Positions 1 through 9,039 of a stretch of 64,000 nucleotides of DNA are shown piece by piece (the first letter of the stretch is position 1; the number at the start of each line of letters is the position of its first letter). Under the pieces are notes generated by a model. That model was not told the origin of the DNA. It ran no database searches and saw only the letters and a list, made by a program, of their open reading frames with translations. The stretch spans positions 23,692 to 87,691 of the forward strand of contig CAJWCU010000016.1 of NCBI GenBank assembly GCA_913030825.1, written 5' to 3'. The stretch comes from an uncultured Rhodospirillaceae bacterium. GTDB lineage: Bacteria; Pseudomonadota; Alphaproteobacteria; Rhodospirillales; Casp-alpha2. The position numbers and the translations under genes are program-made.

Positions 1-30
1 ACCCGCGACCACCAAATCAGGGATTCGCCC

Positions 31-1728
31 GTGACTTCACCCCGCCGCTTCCTTCGCCCCCTCGCCATCGGCCTTGCCTTTGCTCTGGCCGCCGGAGACG
101 TCGCCGCGAAATCGGCGGAAAAGGCCGAGACGCCCGGCGCCAATACCTTCATCGGCAACTACCTGTCCGGCCGCCAGGCGCAACGCGACGGCGATCTGGC
201 CGCGGCGGCGGAATATCTGGGCGCCGCGCTCAAGCAAAAGCCGGAGACCCCGGGGTTGCTGCGCCAGGCGTTCATCGTCAACCTGATCGAAGGCCGTATG
301 CCGGAGGCTGTCGCCTTCGCCCGGGAATACCTCAAGGAAGATCCGGAGCAGACGATCGCGCAGCTGACCCTGGCCGTCGATCATTTCAAGCACCAGCGGT
401 TCAAGGACGCCGAGGCGGCGCTCGCCAAGCTGCCGGACCAGGGGCTGTCGACCTTTACCAAACCCTTGCTTCTGGCCTGGAGCCGCTATGGTCAGGGCCG
501 GGGCGAGGAAGCCTTGGCGGCGCTCAAGCCGCTGGAGGACAAAAAAGGGATTGAGAACCTGGTGGAAATCCACGAGGCGCTGATCCTGCAATTGGTCGGT
601 AAGACGGACGAAGCCGCGAAGCTGCTGACCGGTGTTATCGAACGCCAATCGCCGCCGTCGTCGCGGGTCACCCATCTGTTGGGCGCGATGCTGGAACGGG
701 CGGGCGACACGGAACGGGCGAAGGCGATTTATCAGCTCTACATCGACGAACACCCGGTCTCGCGCCTGATGGATACGGCGTTGATGCGTTTGGAGACCGG
801 CAAGAAGCCGCCGATCGCAATCAAGACCGCGCGCGACGGCGCGGCCGAAGCGCTCTACGACATCGGCTCGTCCCTGCGCCGGCAAAGCGCTCACGAGACC
901 TCGGTCGCGTTGATCCGCATGGCCGTGCATATGAAGCCCGACTTTCCCGTGGCGCGCTTCATCCTGGCCGACATTCTGCAATCGGAAGACCGCCTGAACG
1001 CGGCCATCGCCGAATACGACGCCATCGATCCGAAATCGGCCTACGGATGGAGCGCGCAGCTTCAGGCCGCCGCCCTGGTCGGCGACCTGGAACGCACGGA
1101 CGCGGCGGTCAAGCGCCTGGAGAAACTCGCCAAGGTCCGCCCGGACCTGCCCGATCCCTTCCTCCACATGGGCGATGTCTATCGCCGCCAGGAAAAGTTC
1201 ACCAAGGCGGCCGACGCCTATTCGGCGGCGATCAAACGGGTCGCCACGCCCGAGCCCCATCACTGGAGCCTCTTCTACGCCCGCGGCATCGCCTTGGAAC
1301 GGGCCAAGCGGTGGAAGGAGTCCGAGAAGGATTTGCTCAAGGCGCTGGAGCTTCGCCCGGATCAGCCTTACGTGCTGAACTACCTGGGCTATACCTGGAT
1401 CGACCAGGGCGAACAGCTCGACCGCGCCACCGACATGATCAAGAAGGCGGTCTCCTTGGCGCCCAACGACGGCTTCATCGCCGACAGTCTGGGCTGGGCC
1501 TATTACCGCGTCGGCAAGTACGACGAGGCCGTCGCCGAGTTGGAACGCGCCGTCGAACTGCGCCCGCAGGATCCGGTCATCAACGACCACCTGGGCGACG
1601 CCTATTGGATGGTCGGGCGCAAGCTCGAGGCCCGGTTCCAATGGAAGCGCTCCTTGTCGCTCGACCCCGACAAGGACCTGATCCCGAAGATCAAGGCCAA
1701 GTTGGAAAGCGGTCTGGAACCGTCGTAA
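31..1728 (+). CDS. Exported tetratricopeptide-repeat protein
   Basis: 565 residues. The GTG start at 31 follows AGGGA at a 7-base spacing. The N-terminus (Arg-Arg followed by a hydrophobic stretch ending near Val-Ala-Ala-Lys, about residues 5-27) looks like a signal peptide, so the protein probably acts in the periplasm or at the outer membrane. From about residue 40 to the end it consists of helical TPR units; clear ones lie near residues 360-560, with the usual Gly-Tyr, Ala and Pro spacing (for example LGYTWIDQGEQLDRA, LGWAYYRVGKYDEAV, LGDAYWMVGRKLEA). No catalytic domain is visible. TPR proteins act as scaffolds. The gene directly precedes ispE by 22 bases, an arrangement I know from other alphaproteobacteria, and the two may be cotranscribed. 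The specific partner is unknown. Confidence 0.85.
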   Translation: MTSPRRFLRPLAIGLAFALAAGDVAAKSAEKAETPGANTFIGNYLSGRQAQRDGDLAAAAEYLGAALKQKPETPGLLRQAFIVNLIEGRMPEAVAFAREYLKEDPEQTIAQLTLAVDHFKHQRFKDAEAALAKLPDQGLSTFTKPLLLAWSRYGQGRGEEALAALKPLEDKKGIENLVEIHEALILQLVGKTDEAAKLLTGVIERQSPPSSRVTHLLGAMLERAGDTERAKAIYQLYIDEHPVSRLMDTALMRLETGKKPPIAIKTARDGAAEALYDIGSSLRRQSAHETSVALIRMAVHMKPDFPVARFILADILQSEDRLNAAIAEYDAIDPKSAYGWSAQLQAAALVGDLERTDAAVKRLEKLAKVRPDLPDPFLHMGDVYRRQEKFTKAADAYSAAIKRVATPEPHHWSLFYARGIALERAKRWKESEKDLLKALELRPDQPYVLNYLGYTWIDQGEQLDRATDMIKKAVSLAPNDGFIADSLGWAYYRVGKYDEAVAELERAVELRPQDPVINDHLGDAYWMVGRKLEARFQWKRSLSLDPDKDLIPKIKAKLESGLEPS

Positions 1729-1750
1729 GGCGGGGGCAGCGAGACCATCC

Positions 1751-2641
1751 ATGAACGATCCCATCGTCACCGTCGCCGCCCCGGCGAAGCTGAACCTCTA
1801 CCTGCACGTCACGGGAAAACGCGACGACGGCTACCACCTGCTCGACAGCCTGATCGCGTTCGCCGATATCGGTGACGAAATCAAGGCCCGCGCCGCGGCG
1901 GACGGATCGTTGACCCTGGCCGTGCGCGGACCGTTCGCCAAGGACCTTGCGGAAGAAACCGACAACCTCGTGCTCCGCGCGGCAAAGCGCCTGCGCGCGG
2001 CGGCGGGCATTGATGCCGGCGCCCATATGGTTTTAGAAAAACGCCTGCCCGTGGCGTCGGGCGTGGGCGGTGGTTCGGCCGATGCGGCGGCGGCGTTGAA
2101 GGCGCTATGCCGGCTTTGGGGCGTCACCCTGCCCGAAGCCGAAATGCGCGCCCTGGCCCTGGACCTGGGGGCCGACGTGCCGATCTGCTGGGTCGGCGAA
2201 CCGGCCTTCGTCGCCGGCATCGGCGATGAGATCACCCCCGCCCCGCCCCTGCCGGCGGCGCACCTTATATTGGCGAACCCCAAGATCGGCGTCTCGACCC
2301 CGGCCGTGTTCAAGGCCCGCGAAGGGGAATTCCAAGCCGCGAACCCGTTCCGCGAAACACCCATCGACGCGGCCCATCTGGCCCATCTGCTGGCTCGGCG
2401 GTCCAACGGATTGACCGAAGCCGCCTGTGCCGTCTGCCCGCCGGTCGCCCATGTCCTGGACGCCCTGGCCGCGACGGAAGGGGCGTTGCTGACCCGTATG
2501 TCCGGGTCCGGCGGAACCTGTTTCGCGATTTACGAAAGTGCCGACGCCGCGCTGACCGCCGCCGAAATGCTCTACGATGCGGAGCCGGGATGGTGGGTCG
2601 CCCTGGGCCGCTTGGGCACACCGAAGGACGCCTTGGTCTGA
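1751..2641 (+). CDS. ispE: 4-diphosphocytidyl-2-C-methyl-D-erythritol kinase
   Basis: 296 residues, the usual length for IspE. The enzyme phosphorylates the 2-hydroxyl of CDP-methylerythritol with ATP, the fourth step of the MEP (non-mevalonate) isoprenoid pathway in the cytosol. The N-terminal PAKLNLYLHVTGKRDDGYH segment is the family's substrate-binding start. The GHMP-kinase phosphate loop is LPVASGVGGGSADAAAALKAL near residues 99-119. GADVPICW supplies the expected catalytic Asp, and a Gly-rich MSGSGGTCF segment near the C-terminus is the third GHMP motif. The ATG follows a G-rich but imperfect ribosome binding site. It lies 22 bases after the TPR gene and ends about 120 bases before tRNA-Gln. 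Function is assigned with high confidence from motifs and length. Confidence 0.95.
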   Translation: MNDPIVTVAAPAKLNLYLHVTGKRDDGYHLLDSLIAFADIGDEIKARAAADGSLTLAVRGPFAKDLAEETDNLVLRAAKRLRAAAGIDAGAHMVLEKRLPVASGVGGGSADAAAALKALCRLWGVTLPEAEMRALALDLGADVPICWVGEPAFVAGIGDEITPAPPLPAAHLILANPKIGVSTPAVFKAREGEFQAANPFRETPIDAAHLAHLLARRSNGLTEAACAVCPPVAHVLDALAATEGALLTRMSGSGGTCFAIYESADAALTAAEMLYDAEPGWWVALGRLGTPKDALV

Positions 2642-2761
2642 TCCAGCCGCGCCCGGGCGGCCAAAGGGACGATACGGGACAAAACAACGCCCGCGATCCC
2701 TTGCCGGGCCGGTCCAGATGGTCTAAGAACACGGCCCTGCCCTCGGGCGGTCACGCAAAGT

Positions 2762-2838
2762 TGGGGCGTGGTGAAGCGGTCTAACACACCGGTTTTTGGT
2801 ACCGGCACTCCCAGGTTCGAATCCTGGCGCCCCAGCCA
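2762..2838 (+). tRNA. tRNA-Gln (anticodon TTG)
   Basis: The cloverleaf can be folded by hand. The acceptor stem TGGGGCG (2762-2768) pairs with CGCCCCA (2828-2834); G2835 is the discriminator and CCA is encoded at 2836-2838. The anticodon stem CCGGT/ACCGG encloses the loop TTTTGGT with anticodon TTG at 2796-2798. The T arm is CCAGG-TTCGAAT-CCTGG. This is the CAA-reading glutamine tRNA, which can also read CAG by wobble. It stands alone between ispE and a convergent small gene. Confidence 0.97.
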
Positions 2839-2884
2839 CCTTTCCTCAAAATTGCCAAATGTGGACATCCGCCGGACCGGCGGC

Positions 2885-3313
2885 CTAAAGCCGGGTATCC
2901 GGCGAGACGTCCAACCAGGCCAGGGCGCGCGCCACGTCATTGAATTCCTTGTGGTTCATCGGGCCTTTTCCGTCCTGGGCATAGATCGCATTGCACATCC
3001 GCGTGGTGATCGCGAACCGGTCGGCGGCGACCCCGTTGTTCCGGCCAAATACGAATGCGACCGTCGCCGGATGATCGAACATCTTGACGATTTGATGGGC
3101 TAAGACATCGACGAAGGCACCTTGCGTAGAATCGAGACCTTCACCGCCTTCAAGGCCGTCCTCGCAAACATAAATCCGGCGCAGGGATGATTCGAAATCG
3201 GGGGCCATCGCCAATTCGCGAAGGGAATCGACGGTTTCCAGGACGCTCGACCGGCCGAACACCCTGAAACTGACGAGGCGCTCGGCAGGATGAATTTTCC
3301 ACGAGAACCCCAT
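2885..3313 (-). CDS. Small SpoIIAA/STAS-like protein of unknown function
   Basis: 142 residues, cytosolic, with no signal peptide or membrane segment. The alternating hydrophobic strands and amphipathic helices (opening WKIHPAERLVSFRVFGR, then an HxIVKMFDHPATVAFVFGR strand) resemble SpoIIAA-like or STAS-like folds seen in alphaproteobacterial hypothetical proteins, but I see no diagnostic phosphorylatable serine motif. It is the second gene of a probable two-gene operon: the upstream LuxR-type response regulator ends 35 bases before its start. The ATG has only a weak GAGAG-type ribosome binding site. A role downstream of the regulator is inferred from position only. It could equally be an unrelated small protein. 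Confidence 0.6.
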   Translation of the reverse strand: MGFSWKIHPAERLVSFRVFGRSSVLETVDSLRELAMAPDFESSLRRIYVCEDGLEGGEGLDSTQGAFVDVLAHQIVKMFDHPATVAFVFGRNNGVAADRFAITTRMCNAIYAQDGKGPMNHKEFNDVARALAWLDVSPDTRL

Positions 3314-3348
3314 CGGCGGCTCTCTTCTATTACCGGTCCGGTTAAAGC

Positions 3349-3987
3349 CTACATTTCACCCCGCGTCACGAGCCCGCGCTCGCGTGCGATCACCGCAGCC
3401 TGCGATCGGTTTTGCACACCGATCTTCTTGAAGATGCTCCTTGCGTGGAGCTTTACCGTCACTTCGTGAATATCGAGGTCACGGGCGATCTGCTTGTTCG
3501 GCTTACCGTCGGCGATGCCCTCCAGGACTTCCATTTCCCGGGGCGTCAGCCCTTCGGCATTGACCTTGCGGTCGGCTGCCTCGGCGGCCATGGCCTGCAT
3601 GGTTTCGACAGGCACGTAGGTCCCGCCCTCGGCAATCACACGCAGGGCGCCGGCATAAGCGGAACCGGTCAGTGTCTTGGGAAGGTAGCCGTGCGCCCCC
3701 AGATCGAGCACCGCCTTGACGTCACGCGTCTTGGCCACGCCGGATGTCACGGCGACGGAAACCTCGGGATGCTTCTCGCGCAGCATCTTGACCCCGTCGG
3801 CACCGTCCATGCCCGGCATGGAAAAATCCAGCACGACCAGATCGAAACCGTTCTTGCCCCCCAACATCGTCATCACGTCACCCAGATTGGCGGCGACTTC
3901 GATTTCAATGTCGGGGAAGGCGCGGTTCAGGTGTTCGCGCACCGCATCCAAGAACATCGGGTGGTCGTCGGCGAAAAGCAGCCTCAA
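3349..3987 (-). CDS. NarL/LuxR-family response regulator
   Basis: 212 residues. The N-terminal receiver domain (about 1-120) has the acidic pocket at Asp7-Asp8, the phospho-acceptor Asp54 in VVLDFSMPGMDG, a switch Thr/Ser in VAVTSG, and the conserved Lys in YLPKTLTG. The C-terminal LuxR-type helix-turn-helix (about 145-205) has the standard LTPREMEVLEGIADGKPNKQIA opening. It should bind DNA when phosphorylated by a partner kinase. No cognate kinase is adjacent; the nearest is the giant hybrid kinase 5 kb away. The start is a TTG preceded by AGGGA at 7 bases. It is followed 35 bases later by the SpoIIAA-like gene, probably cotranscribed. Confidence 0.88.
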   Translation of the reverse strand: MRLLFADDHPMFLDAVREHLNRAFPDIEIEVAANLGDVMTMLGGKNGFDLVVLDFSMPGMDGADGVKMLREKHPEVSVAVTSGVAKTRDVKAVLDLGAHGYLPKTLTGSAYAGALRVIAEGGTYVPVETMQAMAAEAADRKVNAEGLTPREMEVLEGIADGKPNKQIARDLDIHEVTVKLHARSIFKKIGVQNRSQAAVIARERGLVTRGEM

Positions 3988-4145
3988 CGTGCGATCCCTA
4001 TTCGTGGCTCAATAAGGCCGCCGAACTGAGCGCCAGCCTCTTCGTATGATCCTATACTAAAGTATGCTGCAACAACATACTTATGGTCGATATTGTTCCG
4101 TCTGGTTGCGCGCCGTTTTCCGGCAAACCCGCGCCACGTCCATAA

Positions 4146-4192
4146 CGGAAAAGGGCGGCGCCGAAGCGCCGCCCGAGTTTCAGGGGGGAGAG
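4146..4192 (-). terminator. Intrinsic terminator with conserved element, copy A
   Basis: Read on the minus strand, a 9-bp perfect stem GGGCGGCGC/GCGCCGCCC (4153-4174) closes a TTCG loop and is followed by TTTT. It ends the first chemoreceptor transcript about 75 bases after its stop. The segment just 5' of the hairpin on this strand is CTCCCCCCTGAAACTCGG, shared with two other hairpins in the window (6735-6785 and 44215-44262). Confidence 0.8.
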
Positions 4193-4248
4193 ATTCAGTC
4201 GACGACGGGCGCCGCCCCTGTGCTTTGCGGTGCCCGCGCGGCGGCCGA

Positions 4249-5931
4249 TCAGGCCGCCCGCACGTCATGCAGGAAGGTCTGCACGATCTGTTGCAGGGAG
4301 TTGCTCCGCTCGGCGAGTTCTTCCGATGCGTGCAGAACCTGCGAGGCCGAGCCATCCGTATCGTTGGCGGCGCTTTGCACGCTGACGATGTTGGAGCTGA
4401 CCTCATGGGTCGCCGCCGCGGCCTGTTCGCAGTTGCGGCTGATTTCCTGCGTCGCGGCGGCCTGTTCCTCGACCGCGGCGGCAACCGCCGACGTCATTTC
4501 GTTGACATCGCCGATGGTCGCCTTGATCAGGTTGATGGCGCTTGCCGCCTCGCCGGTGACCGATTGGATCTTGGCGACATGGGCCGCCACTTCCTCGGTC
4601 GACCGCTTGGTCTGTGCCGCCAGGTTCTTGACCTCCGACGCGACCACGGCAAATCCCTTGCCGGCCTCGCCGGCGCGCGCCGCCTCGATCGTCGCGTTGA
4701 GCGACAGCAGATTGGTCTTCTCGGCGATGTCGTTGATCAGTTCCACCACCTGGCCGATCGCCTGGGCGGCATCGACCAGGCCGTCGACCTTGCCCTGGAC
4801 CTGATCGGCCTCGCTGACCGCCTGACCGGCCTTGTCCGAAGACCGGGCGACCTGTTCGGTGATCTCCCGGATCGATGCGGTCAGTTCCTCGGTCGCCGTG
4901 GCGACGGTCTGCACGTTGGAGGCCGTTTCTTCCGACGCCGCGGCCACGGTCGACGACCGCTGGGTCGTCTGTTCGGCCGTGCCCCGCATGCTGGAGGCCG
5001 TGCTCTGAAGTTCCGTCGAGGCGGAGGAAACGACACCGAGAACCTCGGTGACCTGCGCATCGAAGGACGACGTCAGAGCCGCCAAACGTTCCGCCCGTTC
5101 GGCCCGCTGTTGCTGCTCCTGCAGCGCCTGGGCCTGCATTTCGCGGTTTTCGATCAGGCGCTGGCGGAAGAATTCCGCCGACCGGGCCATATTCCCGATC
5201 TCGTCCTTGCGGTTCTGGTTGGCGGTTTCCGTATCGTAGTCGCCGTCGGCCATGCCTTCCATGAACCGCGCCATGCCGTCGATCGGCTGGGCGATGCTGC
5301 GGGCCAAGGTCTGCCAGGCCAGGACGGAGAAAATCAAGGCGATCGCCGTCCCCGCCAAAAGGCTGGTGTTTGTAATGGAGAATTCGTGGGCGACCGCATC
5401 GCGGTTCTTGTCCATGAGATTGACGCCCAATTGCTTCAAACCGTCGAAATCCTTGAAAGCCTGGGCGATCATCTGTTCACCGTAACCGTTGGCTTCCAGC
5501 ACGCGGGCTTCGTCCACCGTAAAGCGTTGGCGCATCAGGCCGATCTGGCGGTCGACGATGTCGTTCTGCCAGGCACGGACCCGTTCGTCGGCATTGGTGA
5601 AGAAGGTCTTCGCCGCCGGCACGGTCAGGCGTCCCGCCAGTTCGGTCGCCTTGACGAGATAAGTTGTCTTGGCATCTTCGTAGAGCCCGATGTAATCGCG
5701 GTTGCCGCTGATCAGCAGACCGCGCACGGCGGATTGCTGCGCCGCGACCAGGGCGCGGATTTCTTCCAATTCCAACAGGATGGCGTTGACCCGGGCCGTA
5801 TCATCGACCTGCGTTTTCGCCCTGTTGGTATTATACGTGGTGGCACCGGCCAAGGCGGCGATGATCACCACCAGGATGAAAAAGGCCGCCACCAGTTTTT
5901 TCGAGATGGAGACGTCGTTGATCGCGTTCAT
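4249..5931 (-). CDS. Methyl-accepting chemotaxis protein (copy 1)
   Basis: 560 residues. A short cytoplasmic start is followed by membrane helix 1 (about 11-32), a roughly 150-residue periplasmic helical bundle (about 33-185, four-helix or CHASE3-like), membrane helix 2 (about 190-210), a HAMP domain (about 212-265, with the DEIGNMARS signature) and a signalling domain. The hairpin tip contains the canonical [20 protein letters not shown] segment that binds CheA/CheW. No C-terminal CheR-binding pentapeptide is present (it ends FLHDVRAA). The ATG follows GGAGG at 8 bases. The stop of the preceding periplasmic sensor gene lies 17 bases upstream, so the two are almost certainly cotranscribed. 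A 218-base stretch (4418-4635) is identical to the second chemoreceptor. The chemical it senses is unknown. Confidence 0.92.
   Translation of the reverse strand: MNAINDVSISKKLVAAFFILVVIIAALAGATTYNTNRAKTQVDDTARVNAILLELEEIRALVAAQQSAVRGLLISGNRDYIGLYEDAKTTYLVKATELAGRLTVPAAKTFFTNADERVRAWQNDIVDRQIGLMRQRFTVDEARVLEANGYGEQMIAQAFKDFDGLKQLGVNLMDKNRDAVAHEFSITNTSLLAGTAIALIFSVLAWQTLARSIAQPIDGMARFMEGMADGDYDTETANQNRKDEIGNMARSAEFFRQRLIENREMQAQALQEQQQRAERAERLAALTSSFDAQVTEVLGVVSSASTELQSTASSMRGTAEQTTQRSSTVAAASEETASNVQTVATATEELTASIREITEQVARSSDKAGQAVSEADQVQGKVDGLVDAAQAIGQVVELINDIAEKTNLLSLNATIEAARAGEAGKGFAVVASEVKNLAAQTKRSTEEVAAHVAKIQSVTGEAASAINLIKATIGDVNEMTSAVAAAVEEQAAATQEISRNCEQAAAATHEVSSNIVSVQSAANDTDGSASQVLHASEELAERSNSLQQIVQTFLHDVRAA
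4418..4635. repeat. 218-bp perfect direct repeat, copy 1 (inside MCP 1)
   Basis: This stretch is identical base for base to 6989-7206, 2571 bases away, with synonymous positions also unchanged. Flanking sequence in the same two genes diverges at once (first mismatches just before 4418 and at 4636). It encodes the C-terminal half of the chemoreceptor signalling domain. Confidence 0.9.
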
Positions 5932-5948
5932 GGAACCGTCCTCCGCGC

Positions 5949-6548
5949 TCAGATCTTGCCGGCGGCCTGACGGCGCCGCAATTCGGTTAGATTGACTTCG
6001 ACGGTCACGGTCCCGACGGCGCCGGTCCCGTCCGTGATCGACATGTTGACCTGGACGTTCTCGGTTCCGCTGTCCTTATTGACTTCCGGCTCGTCGATGA
6101 AGATCGCCGTCGGACCTTCGGGGAAGGTCTTCTGGAACTTGGCTTCGTCGCCCTGCCAGAAATCACTGGTGATCGCGCTTTGGCCTGCGTTCAACCCCTT
6201 GTTGTCCATCACGAAGATTTCCGTGTAGAGCCCGAGGGAAGCGGCCTGAATCGCCGTCAGGTAACTGGACAGCGGGCTTGCCAAAACGGCGGTGATGAGC
6301 GGTTGATCGTCGGTCTTACGCTCGGCCCGCCATTGCTTGTCCAACTCGAGAATACGGTCTTCCGATAGATCGTTATGACGTTTGTTGCTGGCTTCGAGCG
6401 TCAGCAGCACGACCGGCGAGGCGGACCAGCCGCGGATATCGTCGATCAATTTGTCCGGTATGCCGGCGTCTCCGGCCCGGGCCTGGATCGCGGCAACCCC
6501 CATTGAAACAGCGACCAGTGCAAACAGGATGTTTCGTTTTGCAAACAT
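5949..6548 (-). CDS. Periplasmic sensor-domain-like protein partnered with MCP 1
   Basis: 199 residues from the ATG at 6548. An upstream in-frame TTG at 6554 lies only 4 bases after AAGGAG, whereas the ATG is 10 bases after it, so I prefer the ATG though either is possible. A hydrophobic signal peptide (about residues 4-24, ending Gln-Ala-Arg-Ala) predicts export. The mature part has the features of a PDC/Cache sensor: a long N-terminal helix, then the strand pattern [16 protein letters not shown], a tryptophan-containing [15 protein letters not shown] and an [13 protein letters not shown] segment, ending in two strands. It lacks membrane anchors and any output domain. It sits 17 bases ahead of a chemoreceptor, so I infer a detached ligand-binding subunit that feeds that receptor. 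Direct evidence for binding is absent. Confidence 0.7.
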   Translation of the reverse strand: MFAKRNILFALVAVSMGVAAIQARAGDAGIPDKLIDDIRGWSASPVVLLTLEASNKRHNDLSEDRILELDKQWRAERKTDDQPLITAVLASPLSSYLTAIQAASLGLYTEIFVMDNKGLNAGQSAITSDFWQGDEAKFQKTFPEGPTAIFIDEPEVNKDSGTENVQVNMSITDGTGAVGTVTVEVNLTELRRRQAAGKI

Positions 6549-6734
6549 ATCCAATGCTCTCCTTCATTAGATTGCAGTGAAGAAGATACGCTTATCTGTC
6601 TGTAAATTCGCCTAGACATAAGTCGAGGCCGCCTTAGTATTTGGTATACCACTGATTCGGTAAGTATTATTGACCCTATCCAATAGTATGGGGTCTCTTT
6701 GACGGCCAGGGCGACAATTGATCATCCAGACGGC

Positions 6735-6785
6735 AAAGAGAAAGGGCGGTGCCGAAGCACCGCCCGAGTTTCAGGGAGGAAGAAT
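6735..6785 (-). terminator. Intrinsic terminator with conserved element, copy B
   Basis: On the minus strand a 9-bp stem GGGCGGTGC/GCACCGCCC (6744-6765) with a TTCG loop is followed by TTTCTCTTT. It lies about 55 bases after the stop of the second chemoreceptor and is preceded by TTCCTCCCTGAAACTCGG, matching copies A and C. Confidence 0.82.
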
Positions 6786-6819
6786 TAAAGATGGACGGCA
6801 GCGGCCACCCGCCTCTTGC

Positions 6820-8832
6820 TCAGGCCGCCCGCACGTCGTGCAGGAAAGTCTGCACGAGTTGTTGCAGCGAGGTACTCTTCTCCGCCAATTCCGAAGACGC
6901 ATTCAGAACCTCACCCGCCGACCCGTCGGTATCGTTGGCGGCGACCTGAACGGTCGAGATGCTGGAGCTGACTTCCTGTGTCGCCGCGGCGGCCTGTTCG
7001 CAGTTGCGGCTGATTTCCTGCGTCGCGGCGGCCTGTTCCTCGACCGCGGCGGCAACCGCCGACGTCATTTCGTTGACATCGCCGATGGTCGCCTTGATCA
7101 GGTTGATGGCGCTTGCCGCCTCGCCGGTGACCGATTGGATCTTGGCGACATGGGCCGCCACTTCCTCGGTCGACCGCTTGGTCTGTGCCGCCAGGTTCTT
7201 GACCTCGCTTGCCACCACGGCGAAGCCCTTTCCGGCCTCGCCGGCGCGCGCCGCTTCGATCGTCGCGTTCAGCGACAACAGGTTGGTCTTTTCGGCGATG
7301 TCGTTGATCAGTTCGACCACCTGGCCGATGGCCTGGGCGGCCTCGACCAGGCCGTCGACCTTCCCCTGGACCTGATCGGCCTCGTTGACCGCCTGTCCGG
7401 CCTTGTCCGAGGACCGGGCCATCTGGCTGGTGATCTCGCGAACCGACGCGGTCAGTTCCTCGGTCGCCGTGGCGACGGTCTGCACGTTGGTGGCCGTCTC
7501 TTCGCAGGCCGCGGCAACGGTCGAGGATTGCTGCGTCGTCTGTTCGGCCGTTCCCCGCATGCTGGTGGCGGTGGCCTGCAATTCCGTCGACGCGGCGGAG
7601 ACGACGCCCAGGACCTCGCTGACCGTGGTGTCGAAGGACGAGGTGAGCGAGGCCAGACGTTCGGCCCGCTCGACCTGACGCTGCTGCTCCTTACGCTGCT
7701 CCTCTTCCAATTCCTTGGCGTGGATCAGGTTTTCCTTGAAAACTTGCAGCGCACGGGCGACCGCACCGATCTCGTCCTTGTTTTCGAGGGCCGGGATCGA
7801 AACGCTCCAATCCCCTTCGGCCAGGGTCTCCGTCGTTTGAGTGATGGCCTGGACCGGGCGGGTGATGCTGATCGCCACGGCGGCGCCGAGCCCGATGAAG
7901 ATCGCGACGATGGCGACGCCGCTGACAAGCATCAGCATGTTCGTCCGGCTTTGCGTTTCATCCATCGAGAAACGGGCCTTCTTGGCGCCGTCTTCGCCGA
8001 ACGCGACCAGTTCGCTAACCGCCGGGGTCACGACCTTGTAAATGGTGCTGAGCTGCTTGATCGCCGCATCGTTCTCGACCGACAATCTGGCGAAGGCGCC
8101 GAAGGATGAAACGTACTCGTCGAGCAACGAGGCGATCTCCGCCTTCTGGGCGTCGCTCAGACCCGTCGCGGGCAACATCTCCATGAATTCGGACTGACGA
8201 GCGGAGACGCGGCCGATGTATTTGTCGGCGCCGCGCAGCATGAAATCTTTCTCATGCCGACGCATCATCAGCATCTTGACGGTCAGACCATCCAGATTGG
8301 CGGCCTTCAACTTCTTTTCGACCGCATGAACGGCACCGCGCAGCTTTCCGCGCAGACCTTCTTTTTCCGACAAGCCCAATTCCTGGATTTGCGCGACGAC
8401 CGTGGCAAATTGCGTGGCATGAGCGTCAATGGCGCCCGCCAGCTTTTCAATCGTCTCCGACTTAGCCTTGGCGACCTCTTCGTCGTGCACGAGGTTCAGG
8501 ACAGCCGTCAGTTTCTCGACATTCTCTTTGTACGCGGCCGCATATTTCATATCGCGGCGAAGCAGGAAATCCTTCTCCGACCGGCGCATCTGCAGGGACT
8601 GCGATTGAATTTCCTGACTATCAAGAGCAAGCCCGTTAAAAGCGGTATTGTTTTCAATCGCTTTGTCCAATTGGACTTGGCCATACACCTGGATACCCGC
8701 GAAAGCGGCCATGGCCAAAACGCCGAGAACGACGATGGCGCTGACACGGGTGGCGATTTTCAAGTCGCCGAACAAAGTCTTGGCGGTCGCTTCGGGTGCG
8801 CCCCCGGTGTCGATTTGTCCGTGATCAGTCAT
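6820..8832 (-). CDS. Methyl-accepting chemotaxis protein with HBM-type sensor (copy 2)
   Basis: 670 residues from the ATG at 8832, which has AGGAG 7 bases upstream; a longer frame from a TTG at 8865 lacks this support. Membrane helix 1 is about residues 25-47. The large periplasmic region (about 48-300) contains the paired signatures [14 protein letters not shown] and [17 protein letters not shown], the hallmark of helical bimodular (HBM) ligand-binding domains. In characterised cases, such as Pseudomonas McpS, these bind organic acids. Then come membrane helix 2 (about 315-340), HAMP (about 340-395) and the signalling domain with [20 protein letters not shown]. It ends FLHDVRAA like copy 1. 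The signalling half is nearly identical to that of copy 1 while the sensor halves are unrelated. The ligand here is not established. Confidence 0.92.
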   Translation of the reverse strand: MTDHGQIDTGGAPEATAKTLFGDLKIATRVSAIVVLGVLAMAAFAGIQVYGQVQLDKAIENNTAFNGLALDSQEIQSQSLQMRRSEKDFLLRRDMKYAAAYKENVEKLTAVLNLVHDEEVAKAKSETIEKLAGAIDAHATQFATVVAQIQELGLSEKEGLRGKLRGAVHAVEKKLKAANLDGLTVKMLMMRRHEKDFMLRGADKYIGRVSARQSEFMEMLPATGLSDAQKAEIASLLDEYVSSFGAFARLSVENDAAIKQLSTIYKVVTPAVSELVAFGEDGAKKARFSMDETQSRTNMLMLVSGVAIVAIFIGLGAAVAISITRPVQAITQTTETLAEGDWSVSIPALENKDEIGAVARALQVFKENLIHAKELEEEQRKEQQRQVERAERLASLTSSFDTTVSEVLGVVSAASTELQATATSMRGTAEQTTQQSSTVAAACEETATNVQTVATATEELTASVREITSQMARSSDKAGQAVNEADQVQGKVDGLVEAAQAIGQVVELINDIAEKTNLLSLNATIEAARAGEAGKGFAVVASEVKNLAAQTKRSTEEVAAHVAKIQSVTGEAASAINLIKATIGDVNEMTSAVAAAVEEQAAATQEISRNCEQAAAATQEVSSSISTVQVAANDTDGSAGEVLNASSELAEKSTSLQQLVQTFLHDVRAA
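6989..7206. repeat. 218-bp perfect direct repeat, copy 2 (inside MCP 2)
   Basis: Identical to 4418-4635. Both copies have the same orientation and reading frame. The surrounding regions of the two genes are clearly diverged at silent positions, which points to local gene conversion rather than a recent whole-gene duplication. Confidence 0.9.
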
Positions 8833-8976
8833 TCCGATTCTCCTGTCCCCATTTTCAGGCTGCAACGCCCGATGAACGATTTCATCGTTGGCGGGCCAGA
8901 ACGATGCAGGAAGTGTACCAATGTGACGGTTTAATGAAAGTCACCGGAGGGATTGGCACGTCAGGTAATTAGTATG

Positions 8977-9012
8977 TCCGTATGTACGAGTGATTGCGGT
9001 CACACATACGGA
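8977..9012. repeat. Inverted repeat between MCP 2 and the hybrid kinase
   Basis: Nine-base arms TCCGTATGT (8977-8985) and ACATACGGA (9004-9012) are separated by 18 bases. The repeat lies between the stop of the hybrid kinase (9040) and the start of MCP 2 (8832), both on the minus strand. It lacks a T-tract, so it is a poor terminator. It could be an operator for MCP 2, or a stem in its leader. Confidence 0.45.
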
Positions 9013-9039
9013 AGTATGGGCATCGGCGGCCGATCTGCG

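Noticed and set aside
37..1770. 577-codon open frame antisense to the first TPR gene, and similar long antisense frames at 4093-5970, 33163-35298, 52250-54337, 55198-58461 and 58358-60292
   Set aside because: All lie opposite well-supported genes, have Arg/Gly/Asp-rich or His-rich shadow composition, show no domains, and arise from high third-position GC. The last joins antisense carA sequence to the real yqeY frame; only the yqeY part is kept.
2642..2761. Small gene between ispE and tRNA-Gln
   Set aside because: The open frames there run through the tRNA and have no start signal or conserved features.
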